Shown: one piece after another, positions 1 through 10,095 of the stretch
Numbering within the stretch: position 1 is the stretch's first letter
Layout of the letters: each line of letters begins with the position of its first letter
Assembly (NCBI GenBank): GCA_009733575.1
Contig: ML769913.1
Coordinates: 7,913-34,831, forward strand
Length of the DNA stretch: 26,919 nucleotides
Reading direction: 5' to 3'
From: Gymnopus androsaceus JB14
Lineage: Eukaryota; Basidiomycota; Agaricomycetes; Agaricales; Omphalotaceae
The notes under the pieces: generated by a model
The model's database searches: none
Seen by the model: only the letters and a program-made list of their open reading frames with translations
Told to the model about the DNA's origin: nothing
Position numbers and translations under genes: made by a program

Positions 1-420
1 TTTCTCCAACTTGCCAAGTTTATCATATGACATTGCAAGGTTAGCCATGGAACGTAATGTTTCAGGGGATGTTCTCCAATCACTTGCTTGCGCAGTGGGA
101 GCACCTCCTCTTCCAGCTTTTCTGCCATCTCCAACTTGCAAGCATCTGATATGTCACTGCAAGGTTGGCCATTGAAAGCAAATGTACTGGGGTGATGTTC
201 TCCAATCACTTGCTTGCGCAGTGCAAGCACCTCCTCTTCCAGCTTTTCTGCCATTGCCAACTTGGCAAGTTTACAATATTGTCATTGCAAGGTTAGCCAT
301 GAAACCAATGTATCAGGGTGATATTCTCCAAGACTTTGGCAGTTTAGTGATGCACATCCTCTTCCAGCTTTTCAGTTCCATCAAAAGCACCATCATCCAA
401 GACTCTTGCCAGACATCTTC
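1..420 (-). repeat. TPR-coding tandem repeat, period about 126 bp
   Basis: Three copies of a 42-codon unit. The phrase gttctccaatcacttgcttg recurs at about 71 and 197, and a diverged third copy begins near 322. On the minus strand the unit encodes EKLEEEVLxLRKQVIGEHH followed by a second helix such as SMANLAMSYDKLG, the kinesin-light-chain type of tetratricopeptide repeat used as sensor in fungal NLRs. Small indels put adjacent parts of a unit in different frames. More units probably lie beyond the left edge. Confidence 0.85.
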
Positions 421-2813
421 TTCACTTGCACTGTTGGTAATTGATTGGTTTGTATATTCCTGCGTCTATTTTCAGTTGTGCCGAAACTGATAATCCTCTT
501 TTGCCTGACCAAGTGGTATAGCCCGGCCAAGCAACAACATTGCTGTTTGCCTCATTTCTTCCCATTTGAATAGTTCCAGAGGCACATGTTATGTATAACT
601 GGGTGAAGTCAAGGCTTTTTTTAATGGTCATTATATGAAGCAAGTGACAATTGACCACAACTCAACCACACTGTCATCCCAGGAGTCTTGATCTGAAAAC
701 ATTGACAGGAATCTGTCCAATAGATTTATGGCTTCTGTAGGAGGATTTAATCAACAGGACCAATGTCACTACCCTGTAAGCTGCTGCACGAGTGAATATC
801 TCCAAGGAATGGCAGTTGGATGTAAATATGTACATGTTTGCATAAGAAGTTGAGTAGCAGGACTGAGTTGTTCAAAACTCAATGAAAGGCACTAAACATA
901 GTTTTTTCATAACCATCTAGTGATCGTACTTTGTAATTGAGAATCTAGTCTTTCTCTTATTAAAATGTTCCAGATAATTTTCCAGTGTACATGTTGGAGT
1001 TGTGCCAATATATGCACCAGCAGTTGAGACTGCAAGTGCATGGCAGCCAAAAGTATCAACAATCCTGGAAGCCTCAGCCAGCTTTACATCAGACCTTTCT
1101 TGCAGTGCCTGTTTTAGGAGTAGATCTACAGCATTTTCCTTGCTAAGATCACCAAAGGCAAGGTGATATCCAGGAGATGCCATTTGAACTGTCTCTGTGA
1201 GGCGGCTTGTAACAATCACATTACCATGGCTGCAAACTGGAATATACTCATTGAGGAAAACTTCCCTGTCATCAGCATTATCAAAAATGCAAAGCCAATT
1301 TTGGTTCAACCTTGCTAGGAAGTTTTCGACATTTTTAACATCTTCACCAACCCCTAGAGCATTTCCAAGCTCTTTGAAGTCAGCAGTTAGAGTAGCATTG
1401 GAAGTGGCATTGAAAAACCAAACATTTGAGAACCTGTTAAGATAGTCTGGTATCATACACCATTTGAAACATTGATCTCTTTTTTCTTACCTTGAAAAGT
1501 TCCTGGAAATGAACTTAAGAACTGCTTGTGTTTTACCAGTTCCTCCACTTGCAACAAGGGTGACAACATGCTGTCTAGGACTAAAGGCATCCTCAATGGA
1601 CCTCAATAGCCTAGTCACTACTTGTTGATCTGCATGATCAGGAAGCTGAAAGACAAAAGCAGTAGATGATGCCAAGCTGGAAATAGCTGACTGTGTGCTT
1701 GTCACAAGGACACCCTGTACAGAAGAAGGACAAGAGGAAAACCATTCCTCTACCACTGATACATTTGCTTTTGCAGAACAAGGACTGCTGATATGTCTGA
1801 GGTGACTTTGTCTGCTCCTGATTTGGCCAAAGCATCAGCTGAAGTTGCATCTAGCAAAATAGTAGATTGTCTTAGCTAGGGTTAGATTGTATTCAATTCT
1901 GAGTCAAGTACATCACATACCTCTTATCAAACTGCTGTAAAAATTCCTCAAGCACTATTTGATTTGGCCCAATAATTGTCACTACTGGTGGAGCAAATAT
2001 CTTGACCAATTCACTCAGTGTATCCTCTCGCCCAACAAAATATGGAGCAGGAGAGGGACATTTCAGTACATCCAAAGTTGATACTTGAACTTGATCCTGT
2101 GTCTTGAATGATATTGTTTCCCAGATACCAAAGATCATATGTGTCTGGAAATTATCAATAAGCACATTGATATTGCAGCTGTTCAGAGCACACATACCTG
2201 AAAGTGTTGGTGAATGTTGTTGATATCTGAGACACATGACCTAGCCTCATTCTTGAGCTCACTCCTCTGTAGCATTCTTTGCAGCTGTTTCACATCCAAA
2301 TACACTGCTGAGGCACCATTTACTTGCTCTAAGCATTTTTCCACCTGTTGAAAGGCATTATCAACAATAGGAGATGGCTTCAAATACTTTTGTCGGCTTT
2401 GAAACAGGGCCATCATGCTCTCCATATCATTGAGGGCTGCCTTGGCTTTCCCCCATTCATCTTTGCATTCCTTAATTTCCTTCCGATGCAAAATCAGGCC
2501 TTGGTAGAGCAACGTAATGTAAATTGCACACCTTACGTATGTCTATACCTTGACGTACCAAGCCAGCTGCCAGTTTGACATATGGTACTTTGTCCAAAGC
2601 ACCAGTAATTTCCTTCACCAAGCCCAGGATCTGGGAAGTGACTGAGATGAATTCTTCAATCCTTGACTTGGAGTCGGTTGTGCCACTAGGCGCTGATTCA
2701 AGTAGATTAGAAGTAGATCGGAAGGTAGCAGCTGGCAAGATAGCTTTAAGACCATTCGCCACACTGAACCGTTTGTCGGTTTGTTTTCCTGTACGAGAGC
2801 GTTTCTGATCCAT
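1..2813 (-). pseudogene. NLR-like gene: MLKL-like helical N-terminus, NB-ARC, TPR; frameshifted, runs off left edge
   Basis: Fungal STAND/NLR-type protein, expected to sense non-self and trigger cell death through its N-terminal helical bundle. Exons read as 2813-2537, 2499-2198, 2144-1921, about 1796-1491 and 1433 downward, with GT-AG introns of 37, 53, about 124 and 57 nt; frames join at each junction, though the acceptor of the 124-nt intron has alternatives. The first two exons give a helical region with heptad-like pattern, similar to the MLKL N-terminal domain family common in mushroom NLRs. NB-ARC motifs are clear: P-loop GGTGKT near 1530, Walker B LCIFDNADD near 1275, GNVIVTSR near 1220, CHALAVSTAG near 1040. 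From about 920 downward the similarity continues only by hopping frames (SFEQLSPATQLL, then EIFTRAAAYR, then EAINLLDRFLS, then FRRQL-type and TPR sequence), with at least four frameshifts. Family assignment is firm; the inactive state is likely but a low-quality assembly could mimic it. Confidence 0.85.
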
Positions 2814-3317
2814 GCGACACGATGATGGAGGTTAGAAGTAAGATCCGTACCATCAAGAGATGACGAAGAGCAACAGTCCCACGCTAGAATTAAACAGGAT
2901 CCTGTCTAGAGCAAGGTCTTTCGGCAAGCGACCGTGCTTCCGAGTTTTGGCGCTCCCCCTCTCTAGCGTGGGGCTGTCTTCGCTTACTGCTAACCTGTTC
3001 GTTGATTCTCGAAAACTATTCCACTGAAATCTGCGGTGGCATGCTTGGTCTACGCCTCTGCAGATGAACAAGCTAAAGTGACATGCACGAAGAGAAACCA
3101 TGATTTCACTAGTGAGCGCGCAACAAATTCAGCGCAAGCTTGGAAGACTTTGAATGCTTTTGTTCATTTCTCGACCACACTACCACCGGAAACCAATATA
3201 AACAACTGGCGCAAGATACAGCAGGAAGAAGGGATACTAGATCTACAGTATAATGACTACAACTTGAACTGCCGAACGGCGGATCAGTAAAGCAGACGAA
3301 AGAAAGATGCGGAGATT
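2814..3317. other. Spacer between NLR-like gene and EF1B-gamma pseudogene; nothing recognised
   Basis: Upstream flank of the minus-strand NLR gene and downstream flank of the minus-strand elongation factor pseudogene. Short open frames exist on both strands but none has splice signals or a recognisable motif. Base composition is more GC-rich than the repeat-filled right half of the window. Confidence 0.5.
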
Positions 3318-4052
3318 ACTCACATTCTTTACATCTACCCACTCCTTGCCGTCAATCCTAAGGTCCCAAGCGAGAGCACCCTCAAAGAACTCCTTCTGAG
3401 CAGCGTCAGCAAGGTCGATCTTGGTGTAAGAGTAGGAGTCCCTGACTGGCTCGATATCCTGGCCCCGGGCAATCAGGCACCAGCGATTATAGAGTCGTTG
3501 GCCTTGGCGATAATATTTTCGAGAAGCCTCGAGACGGTTGAAGAAACCGTCGATCTAATTTGACGACTTGAATGTTTGGGTGAGGTCATTGTTGTATTTG
3601 AAGTCTACCCGCCAGAGAGAGAAGCCCTCCTTGTCGAAGCTGTGAATTACATTAGACCATGTAGAAGACAAAAAAGGAATAAGACGCACTGTTCGTACAA
3701 CCACTCGAAAGCACCGTCTTTTCCACGAGTGTCTTTGTTAGAGTACGCCCGCTTCCAGTCCTCAAGGTTGAAGTTGGATGTAGGAAGGCCATCCAGAGGG
3801 TTTTTCACGCTCGTTTTCCTCCTCAGCTTCCTTTGCCTTGGGCTTGGGGGCAGCGGCAGGCTTAGCCTCCTTGGGAACCAGAGTGGCAACTAGATCGACA
3901 AGTAGACAATGTCCGATTAAAGATCAATACATGATTGTACTTGGCGATAGCAGTCCCTTCAAAAAGCTTGAAGCCATCTAGGATCTTTTCGTGGGGGAAT
4001 TTTGCAAGACATTCGGGTCTTGTTGGTCCAAAATTGCGTGTATGAGCTGGAG
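3318..4052 (-). pseudogene. Translation elongation factor 1B gamma pseudogene, internally deleted
   Basis: EF1B gamma is the GST-like scaffold subunit of the guanine exchange complex that recharges EF1A. Minus-strand pieces match it in order: the GST N-terminal part (ECLAKFPHEKI then DGFKLFEGTAIAKY, about 4045-3935), the basic/acidic linker (KPAAAPKPKAKEAEEE, about 3880-3800), and the C-terminal domain (NPLDGLPTSNFNLEDWKRAY through GKEWVDVKN, about 3800-3324). The GST C-terminal domain is missing. A frameshift lies near 3795, a Gln codon in the SSNQI motif has become TAG at 3557-3555, and two short deletions lie near 3500 and 3445. A proper 50-nt intron (3689-3640) and a GTGAGT donor (3323-3318) are kept, so this is a DNA-level copy and not a retrocopy. 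The functional gene must be elsewhere in the genome. Confidence 0.9.
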
Positions 4053-4053
4053 A

Positions 4054-4247
4054 ATTCCATGATAAACGATGATTTAGGCACGAGAAAAACCGAAGAGTCG
4101 GAGCCAAACGAATTGTGGTTGCTTGGATCGGCAGTAGAAGAAGAAAATGAGTTTGGATGCCTAGAAACATGTATGAACAAGTTCTAGCTCGTAGAATAAG
4201 AAGAGAACATTCAAGCGCTTAAAAACCAAGGCGCTAGTTTTCGCCAT
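4054..4247. repeat. Dispersed repeat, copy A (copy B at 10096-10372)
   Basis: Shares ordered blocks with copy B: an acgAtgattt-type block followed by cgagaaa, then ccgaagagtcggagcc, ttggatcg, agaaacat, agctcgtagaat, and caagcgcttaaa followed by ggcgcta. Gaps between blocks differ in length, so the two copies are old. CCGA-AGAG-TCGG forms a small inverted arm. Copy A lies directly upstream of the minus-strand EF1B-gamma remnant and between it and the plus-strand QCR2 remnant. No terminal repeats or target-site duplication could be defined. Confidence 0.65.
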
Positions 4248-4280
4248 ACTAGACTTTTGTATCTAAGCGCGCGTAACTTT

Positions 4281-5108
4281 GCCACTGTTGCGCTGCGGTT
4301 CCATAACGGCGAGTTCTTCCCTAATTGCTCCTCCTTACAGTTCCATCACTCACGACGACATTGAGTCTTTTTCTCAGTCTGCGTTCACCAAAGACAACAT
4401 TGCCGTTCTCGGTACTGGAATTAACCAAGCTACCCTCTCTAAATTGGTCGAAAAGTCTGCAAGATATACACTTCTTCGCAGCTCTCATCATCTGCGTCTT
4501 CCTATTTCGGTGGTGAGACGCGTTTGCAGGTCCACAGACCGTGTTCATCGCATTTGGTTCTGCTGGCGCACCTACCCCTGAAATTGCGCCTCTCGCCTGC
4601 TCCTTCCGTCAAATGGTCACAAGGCACTTCGCCCAGAGTCGCTGCTGCCATTTCTGAGGGCACTACGGTCCAAGTCGTGTACTTGCCCTACTCGGACGCT
4701 TCGCTCTTTGGTCTTCTCGTCCAAGGTCCCACCGGTGCTGCCGTGAAGGAAGCTGGAATAGCTGCTTTCCAGGCGCTGAAAACTGCCGCCAGTGGATTGA
4801 AAGCAGAGGATTTGAAGAAGGCTATTGCCAAAGCCAAATTCGCTGCTGCGTCTGCTGTTGACAGGTTTCGGTGTCTGTTTTGGGATCAAAAGTGCTCACT
4901 GGGGGTGAGTCTTCTCTGGACTCTGCTCTCACGTCCCTCGACAAGGTATCGGAAAGTGGTTCCAAGGTATGCTTTAATAACCATGGTTCTTGTAATCCTT
5001 TCTTAAACTTCCTTATTAGATCACCTCCGCTCTTTTCAAAGCAAAACCAGTCTTCGTCGCCGTGGGTGACGTGGCTATCTTCCATACATCAACGAGCTGG
5101 GACTTTGA
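4281..5108 (+). pseudogene. QCR2: Complex III core protein 2 (QCR2) pseudogene, 5' half missing
   Basis: QCR2 is the non-catalytic M16-peptidase-like core subunit of mitochondrial ubiquinol-cytochrome c reductase. The C-terminal half is read in successive frames: TVALRFHNG, then SSLIAPPYSSITHDDIES and AVLGTGINQATLSKLVEKSA, then SSYFGGETR, then PQTVFIAFGSAGAPTPEIA, then SPAPSVKWSQGTSP through YLPYSDASLFG and KAEDLKKAIAKAKFAA, then SVLGSKVLTGGESSLDSALT, and after a 53-nt intron (4967-5019) SALFKAKPVFVAVGDV and LPYINELGL with stop TGA at 5106-5108. At least five frame changes break it. The first half of the protein is absent. Retention of a canonical intron again argues for DNA-level duplication. 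It lies head to head with the EF1B-gamma remnant. Confidence 0.9.
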
Positions 5109-5366
5109 GCACGGGTATGCACTGGTCGGACGGTATACAGGCTTTAGTAAGAGAGCACAATTGGGCATCTTCACATTCCAAAATATATTCAGGGTAGGAA
5201 ACTGAATGGAAACCGAGGCGTCGAAAGCATAATATATATTATCAGGGAAAGTCAAAGCTGTGATATGCGTCCCAAAATAGAAATTTATATACGTTGGATC
5301 GGTTATTCTTCACATAGACAGGCAGATCTCCAGTGTGGCGTTCAGAATGAGGATGAGTGCTGACCA

Positions 5367-6949
5367 TCATCTGGATCTCTTTGATCGATTTTGGCCTCGT
5401 GGGGGGAGATCACGGTCGTACTTGAGTGAAAAAGGCCGGACACTCTCATTTTGCTGGGGAGTGCATGATTCCGCTTCGATCGAGTTTATATTGTCATGAT
5501 CATCCTCTGTAGCGGAAAAATGGATGGTCTGGACATCTACACCAAGCCCAATCCGGACAATGAGAAGAGTCGATGCAATGCCCTGTAAAGTTTCCATAAG
5601 TGCGAATCGTACCATCTAAAGAATTTAATACCTACTATAATCTGTGTAAACGTACCGGCGCCCAGAATAGTTGACTCGAGACTGGAATCATTTGCGTCGA
5701 CAAATTGTGTTTGCTCGAACGAGCCATGACCCGTCACAGTAACCGTAAAATCAAGGATGTAAGAGACTAACACAAAAAGCGGGAATAGAATGCCCGATTC
5801 GACACTGGAAAATGATTATATTTCATTCGCTGCCCGATGAGCTGGAAGTTGTATTTAATGCATACAAAATTGACAACAGATTTTGAGAGGCTGAGAGGCT
5901 TTGTTGGCTGCTCGAATTAAATTGTATTTTGGTCTTTCTGTTCATGTACCAAACCCGTCCTGCTGGTAAGTACATACCGAGTTTCTTAGCTCAAAATCTA
6001 TGCTTTCAAGTTGAATTTCACTTACCAATCAGGCAAGTCAAAAAAAGATTTTGAATAAACGTCCCCAGAATATAAACACGATAAAATCCAGAAGATGCCC
6101 GAGCCGTTGCAGGATCTAACCCATCGGATTGACGAAGTTGAAGGATTGCGTAGGCACCTCCATAACCTTCAAAGTTCATCACGCTGATCAGACCCTGAAT
6201 GCATGAAATGGATTGCGTGGCAATATGTACCAAAAACTGCCAAAAACCCAACAATACTGGGTATGATGGCGAAACGTTTAAATCGGGGACTCCAAAGACG
6301 ATAGAACCGGTACACCTGTTCAGAGCACTTCGTCAGCTTATTGAGTTCTACAGAATCATTCGTTCAAGAATCAATACCAAGATACCATCTGCTAGTACGC
6401 TTGTTGATCAAAGCTGCATCAATGAGAGTACGAGGCCGAAACAGTTTCTTGGGAAGACCATCTACTTGCCTAGAAACGAGAGATACACATTCAACAATGA
6501 AGTGTAGCCGTGACGCAACCGCAGCAAGTGCAGGCTCCGGTCCTGGTTCCATCATGATATTGATCCACATAACTCTCTCCATTAGATCAAGGACGACTGA
6601 AACTGTGGCAAAGGCAAAGAAGATGAACGGTGCAGCGACGTAGAGCTTTCCAGGCATATACTTCTGTCGAAATATGTATACGCAAAGGCCAAAAAGAACC
6701 AGGAATATTCCTAAATTCTACGAGTGAGCTACCAAAAAGTCCACTGGCCATTAAACCAATTCACCGTATAAGAGCAACTCAATCTGATAGAGGTTTCATT
6801 CACAGTTCGTCGACTTATACAGTCGCTGAAGAAAAACTCACCGCGGCTGGTAGAAGAGTGTAAACTGACATGAATTGCTTAATAAAAGCAACCTCGTCGT
6901 TCAGGAAGCATGTTGCATTCTCCTGGAAGTCTGACGAGTTCCTTTGCAT
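5367..6949 (-). CDS. Multi-exon seven-transmembrane protein of Agaricomycete type (model partly uncertain)
   Basis: Function unknown; the family resembles orphan membrane receptors frequent in mushrooms. Proposed start at 6949 opens exon 1 (6949-6842), with the acidic, Cys-containing N-terminus ATCFLNDEVAFIKQF. Exon 2 (6717-6466, 84 codons) has two hydrophobic helices and the loop YIFRQKYMPGKLYVAAPF. An exon starting at 6315 reads VYRFYRLWSPRFKRFAIIP, typical of a cytoplasmic loop before a helix. A segment ending at 6026 carries YRVYILGTFIQNLFLTCLIG before a GTAAGT donor. Later exons are about 5937-5850 and 5804-5656 (VESGILFPLFVLVSYIL), and the last (5615-5367) has LQGIASTLLIVRIGLG and an acidic tail. 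Splice motifs are good, but the 5655-5616 junction does not keep frame and the 6841-6718 and 6465-6316 introns are long, so it may have begun to decay. Confidence 0.65.
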
Positions 6950-7147
6950 TTCAAACACTGGATGTACAAGTGACGGTGAAAGAAGGGAGACTGATGGGTC
7001 TGGTTTCTGCGTGTGAGTTTTACTAGGGTACTTACTGGTTGTGCAACGGGCCGCTGATTAGTAAACCTACTACTATACAACACAGTGCTCGTAGCAAGGA
7101 TACCCGCTTTACAGCCCCCATTCAGTCCGTACAGTGCTGTCACACCG

Positions 7148-7778
7148 CCAATAATTATACTTCAGTCAGGCTGAAGTACTTTGGGAAACAAATTATTTCA
7201 GTACATAAGATAAATGTACTTTTTCATACAAGTAGATAAAATAAATATTACAATGAACTTATGAAGGAATTACATCCAGACCCTCTGAATTTTATATTTT
7301 AATCAGACATCTGAAAGAACACTTTTCAATTGAGCTCTGAAAGTGATAGTTTTGATGCAGACTGAATACTTTTATTTCACAATAAGTGTGAAAGTAACTA
7401 TTTCGAAGAACCTTTCAACTGGTTCCCGAAAGACAATACTTCGATTCTCGGGCCGGACCGTGCCGCCGCCAAACCGCACAGCGAAAGGCAATCTTTCAGT
7501 GAAAGATTGAATTGTTTTTCGAAACAATTACTTTTACTCTTACTGTGAAAGCAGGGCTTTCAAGTCCTCATTGAAACTATTGTTCTCAGAGTCCAATTGA
7601 AAGCTTTCCTTTTGTACATCTATATAAGGTTCTAAATTCAGAATGTCGGAATTTAATTTATTCTCTAATCTATTGAAATATACCTCTTCTGTATTTGTCT
7701 GAGAAAGTACGCTTCATATAGGGATTGAATTTATTTATTTCCCATTATGCTTCAGCTTGACTGAAGCATAATTATTGG
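7148..7778. mobile_element. 631-bp MITE with terminal inverted repeats that are themselves palindromic
   Basis: Left end: CCAATAATTATACTTCAG at 7148, followed by tcagg and CTGAAGTA. Right end read on the minus strand: CCAATAATTATGCTTCAG, then tcaag and CTGAAGCA. The inverted match continues through tgggaaa-type sequence to roughly 50 bp, and weakly outward as cacaccg against cacacacgg. No coding capacity. The interior has many GAAAG/CTTTC words at irregular spacing. The target-site duplication could not be fixed. Relics of the same ends lie at 18.0-18.24 kb. Confidence 0.8.
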
Positions 7779-7932
7779 CCGTGTGTGTGGTGTTTATGAG
7801 CTCTAGATCAACACTCAATGCCGCGTGTGATTCGAGAAGCCCAAGAGATGGTTGATGTCCAATTGGCAACGCTCCAATGATTCGATCCAGAAACTTGATA
7901 CAACTTGTATTACCATCTGAAGGGCCAAAAAA

Positions 7933-8979
7933 CTACATTGTCAAAAAGTCTCCTACAATCTTGAAATACTCTTCCGGAATCTCCCAAAAAGGGTGATGAC
8001 TCGCTCCAGCAAATTTTATCCACTTGACGTTTGGAAGGTGTTCGAAGAATGGAAGCACAACAACGTCCTGGGCCATGTCGTACTCCGAGTTAGTTATGAG
8101 CGTTGGATACTGCACACTACTGAGCAATTCGATGACAGACCAAGTCTTGATAGAGCCGGTGATACAGAATTCGGAGGGACCGTTCCTACGTTGACGTCGG
8201 TTGGAAGAGTTCCAAGACGGAAATTCAAGAAAACACATACATGGTATGATAAACCGTCGGATCCGCCTGGGTGCTTTCAACCGACTTGAGCAGCTCCTCA
8301 GGCCAATTTTCCAGCCGATTCGCATGTTTCTTGTAAAACACGCACATTCCATTCTGGTACTCCGGATCCCTCGTAGTCCCAGCTTTTTCATGCCTCCTCA
8401 ACGCCTCCCGTACATCCTCATCCAGCCCCTCAATCAACGTATTCTGAGCCTCCGCCCATAGCTCCATCGACGCAGGACATCCAACCAAAACAAGCCGTTT
8501 TAACCCTCCCGGACGGCGTTTCGCACCCCACTCGATCCCAAGCATCCCGCCCCAAGAACACCCTAGGAGGTCGAAATCGTCGAAGACATCAAGGAAGCGA
8601 AGAAGGTTCTCTAGTTCGTCCATGAAGAGCTCCGAGGTCCAAAAGTCTTTAGGTTTGTGTGAGAGGTGCGTGGATGAACCGATACCGATTTGGTCGTAGA
8701 AGATGATGGGAATTCCGTAGAGCTCGTAAAGCTTTGTGTGAGGGAGGATGTAGTCGTGTGACATTCCTGGTCCTCCGTGTAATGCCTGGTAGCTGCGTTG
8801 AGCGCATGGTTCAAGCTAGGATGCAGAAAGCTTACGATCAGTGGTCGTTTACCATTTTTCAAATTGCCTACGACCTTGTACCAAGTCTTGAACGTTTCGC
8901 CGGCATAGAAAAAGTCTGCGGTACCAACCATGCCATCCCTCGAGAAGCCAGCGAGATTAGGAGCGTCGTTCTGAGGCAT
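7933..8979 (-). CDS. Proline iminopeptidase-like alpha/beta hydrolase (peptidase family S33), 313 aa
   Basis: Removes N-terminal proline or small residues from peptides, or acts as an L-amino acid amidase; probably cytosolic, no signal peptide seen. Exons 8979-8836, 8785-8241 and 8185-7933, with 50- and 55-nt GT-AG introns, join in frame to 313 residues, the usual family length. The ATG at 8979 is preferred to upstream non-ATG options because it gives the usual N-terminus. Visible motifs: oxyanion loop HGGPG (51-55), nucleophile elbow GCSWGG with Ser125, catalytic Asp266 in SEYDMAQD, and His293 in GASHHPFWE. The tryptophan-rich NGPSEF segment of the cap is present. No break seen. It is followed upstream on the same strand by a membrane protein gene and a UstYa-like gene, which may point to peptide or secondary-metabolite processing, but such hydrolases also occur singly. 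Confidence 0.9.
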
Positions 8980-9142
8980 AATGAAGGAGGGAGTCAAGCG
9001 ACGTTATTGAAGCATATCTGAGAACCACGACTGCTTACAAGAGATACTTCTGATAGGCTGCGAAGCACGACTACGTACAAGTGATTCTAGGGATTCCGAC
9101 TGAGATCTACCGCCTACGATATACATTCAAGCCTACAGAAGA

Positions 9143-10094
9143 CTACTCCTGAAGCTTCCAGTGTTGAACCATATGCAGCGCTGAAGCAATGTATTAGTTT
9201 GACTTGAACCTCGGCCAAGTAGTGAGCTTACACGAAGTAACATTCTCCTTATCTTGCCACCACTGAATTCCACATCCTTCAGGATTGTCAAAGTCTGACT
9301 GAGAGCACCCCAACTCAAATGTCAGCAGCTCGTGCATCGAGCAAGGAAACTTTCGACTCCATTCTACGCCGCCTTTCCGTTCGATAGTTATATCAGCTAT
9401 TTTAGCCTGTATAGGAGGCCGAGTAGCAAACGAGATCGACCGAGCATCCAAGCTTGTCGTGGCGTTCAAACGATTAAGGGTAAGAACAAGGGGTGTAAGG
9501 GACGGATCTACGGTCAGCGAGGTCGAGGCCATGTCCAACTGGAGGCGTAGTTCGCATATCTCCATAGCGTAGTCTATCGCCATGAACTGTACGATAGTAG
9601 AGATCTAGGACGAAAAGACTTTAGTGTTGACAAAACTGGGACAATGTAAGATGTCATACGTCTTTTGTAGCTCGCACCTGCCTGTCGTCAGGACTAATGG
9701 TGCCAATGCTACTTGTATAACGTCGACTATCGTCTGGAAACACTTTTGGAGGTTCCGCGCGATCGACTTGCGCTATCAGGATAGGAAAATTGAGAAATTG
9801 TACTGGATTTGGAGGAGTTGCGTGACGGATTTGGTCAAAGCCGATAAAGTGCGATGGGCGGCGGAGTGTGTGCATTTTGTCTCGAGGAAAGGACGCCAAT
9901 GTGGGATCGGCATGAAAATTTCGACCAAGGAAGATGCTGATACTCGTTGCGGTGCATAGCAAAGATAATATGACTGGAAACCATGCTAAAAGTACTTGCT
10001 TGGATCCCAAGGGAGGAGCAATGGGCAATGGGTCCTCGTAGTCATGATTAGCGCTGCTGGGTAATCTGGAGTAATACCTTGAGATGAAGAACAT
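9143..10094 (-). CDS. Single-pass membrane protein with extracellular domain, basidiomycete-type family, 281 aa
   Basis: Function unknown. Exons 10094-9660, 9604-9232 and 9180-9143, separated by 55- and 51-nt GT-AG introns, join in frame to 281 residues. Residues about 33-56 form one hydrophobic helix (LLAWFPVILSLLCTATSISI), preceded by a short polar cytoplasmic tail, so the bulk should lie outside the cytoplasm or in the secretory lumen. The ectodomain contains RRPSHFIGFDQI, FPILIAQVD, ISPDDRQ, AIDYAMEICELRLQL and CGIQWWQDKENV, a pattern I recall from hypothetical Agaricomycete proteins; a beta-sandwich fold is possible. Four cysteines in the second exon (CELRL, FPC, ELGC, GCG) could make disulfides. 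Its 5' end abuts repeat copy B. The start at 10094 is the first ATG before the helix. Confidence 0.8.
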
Positions 10095-10095
10095 T

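Noticed and set aside
1..420. CRISPR-like direct repeat array
   Set aside because: The 126-bp period encodes TPR units and lacks spacers; the organism is a fungus.
3576..3893. Plus-strand open frame over the EF1B-gamma remnant
   Set aside because: It is the antisense shadow of the pseudogene on the minus strand.
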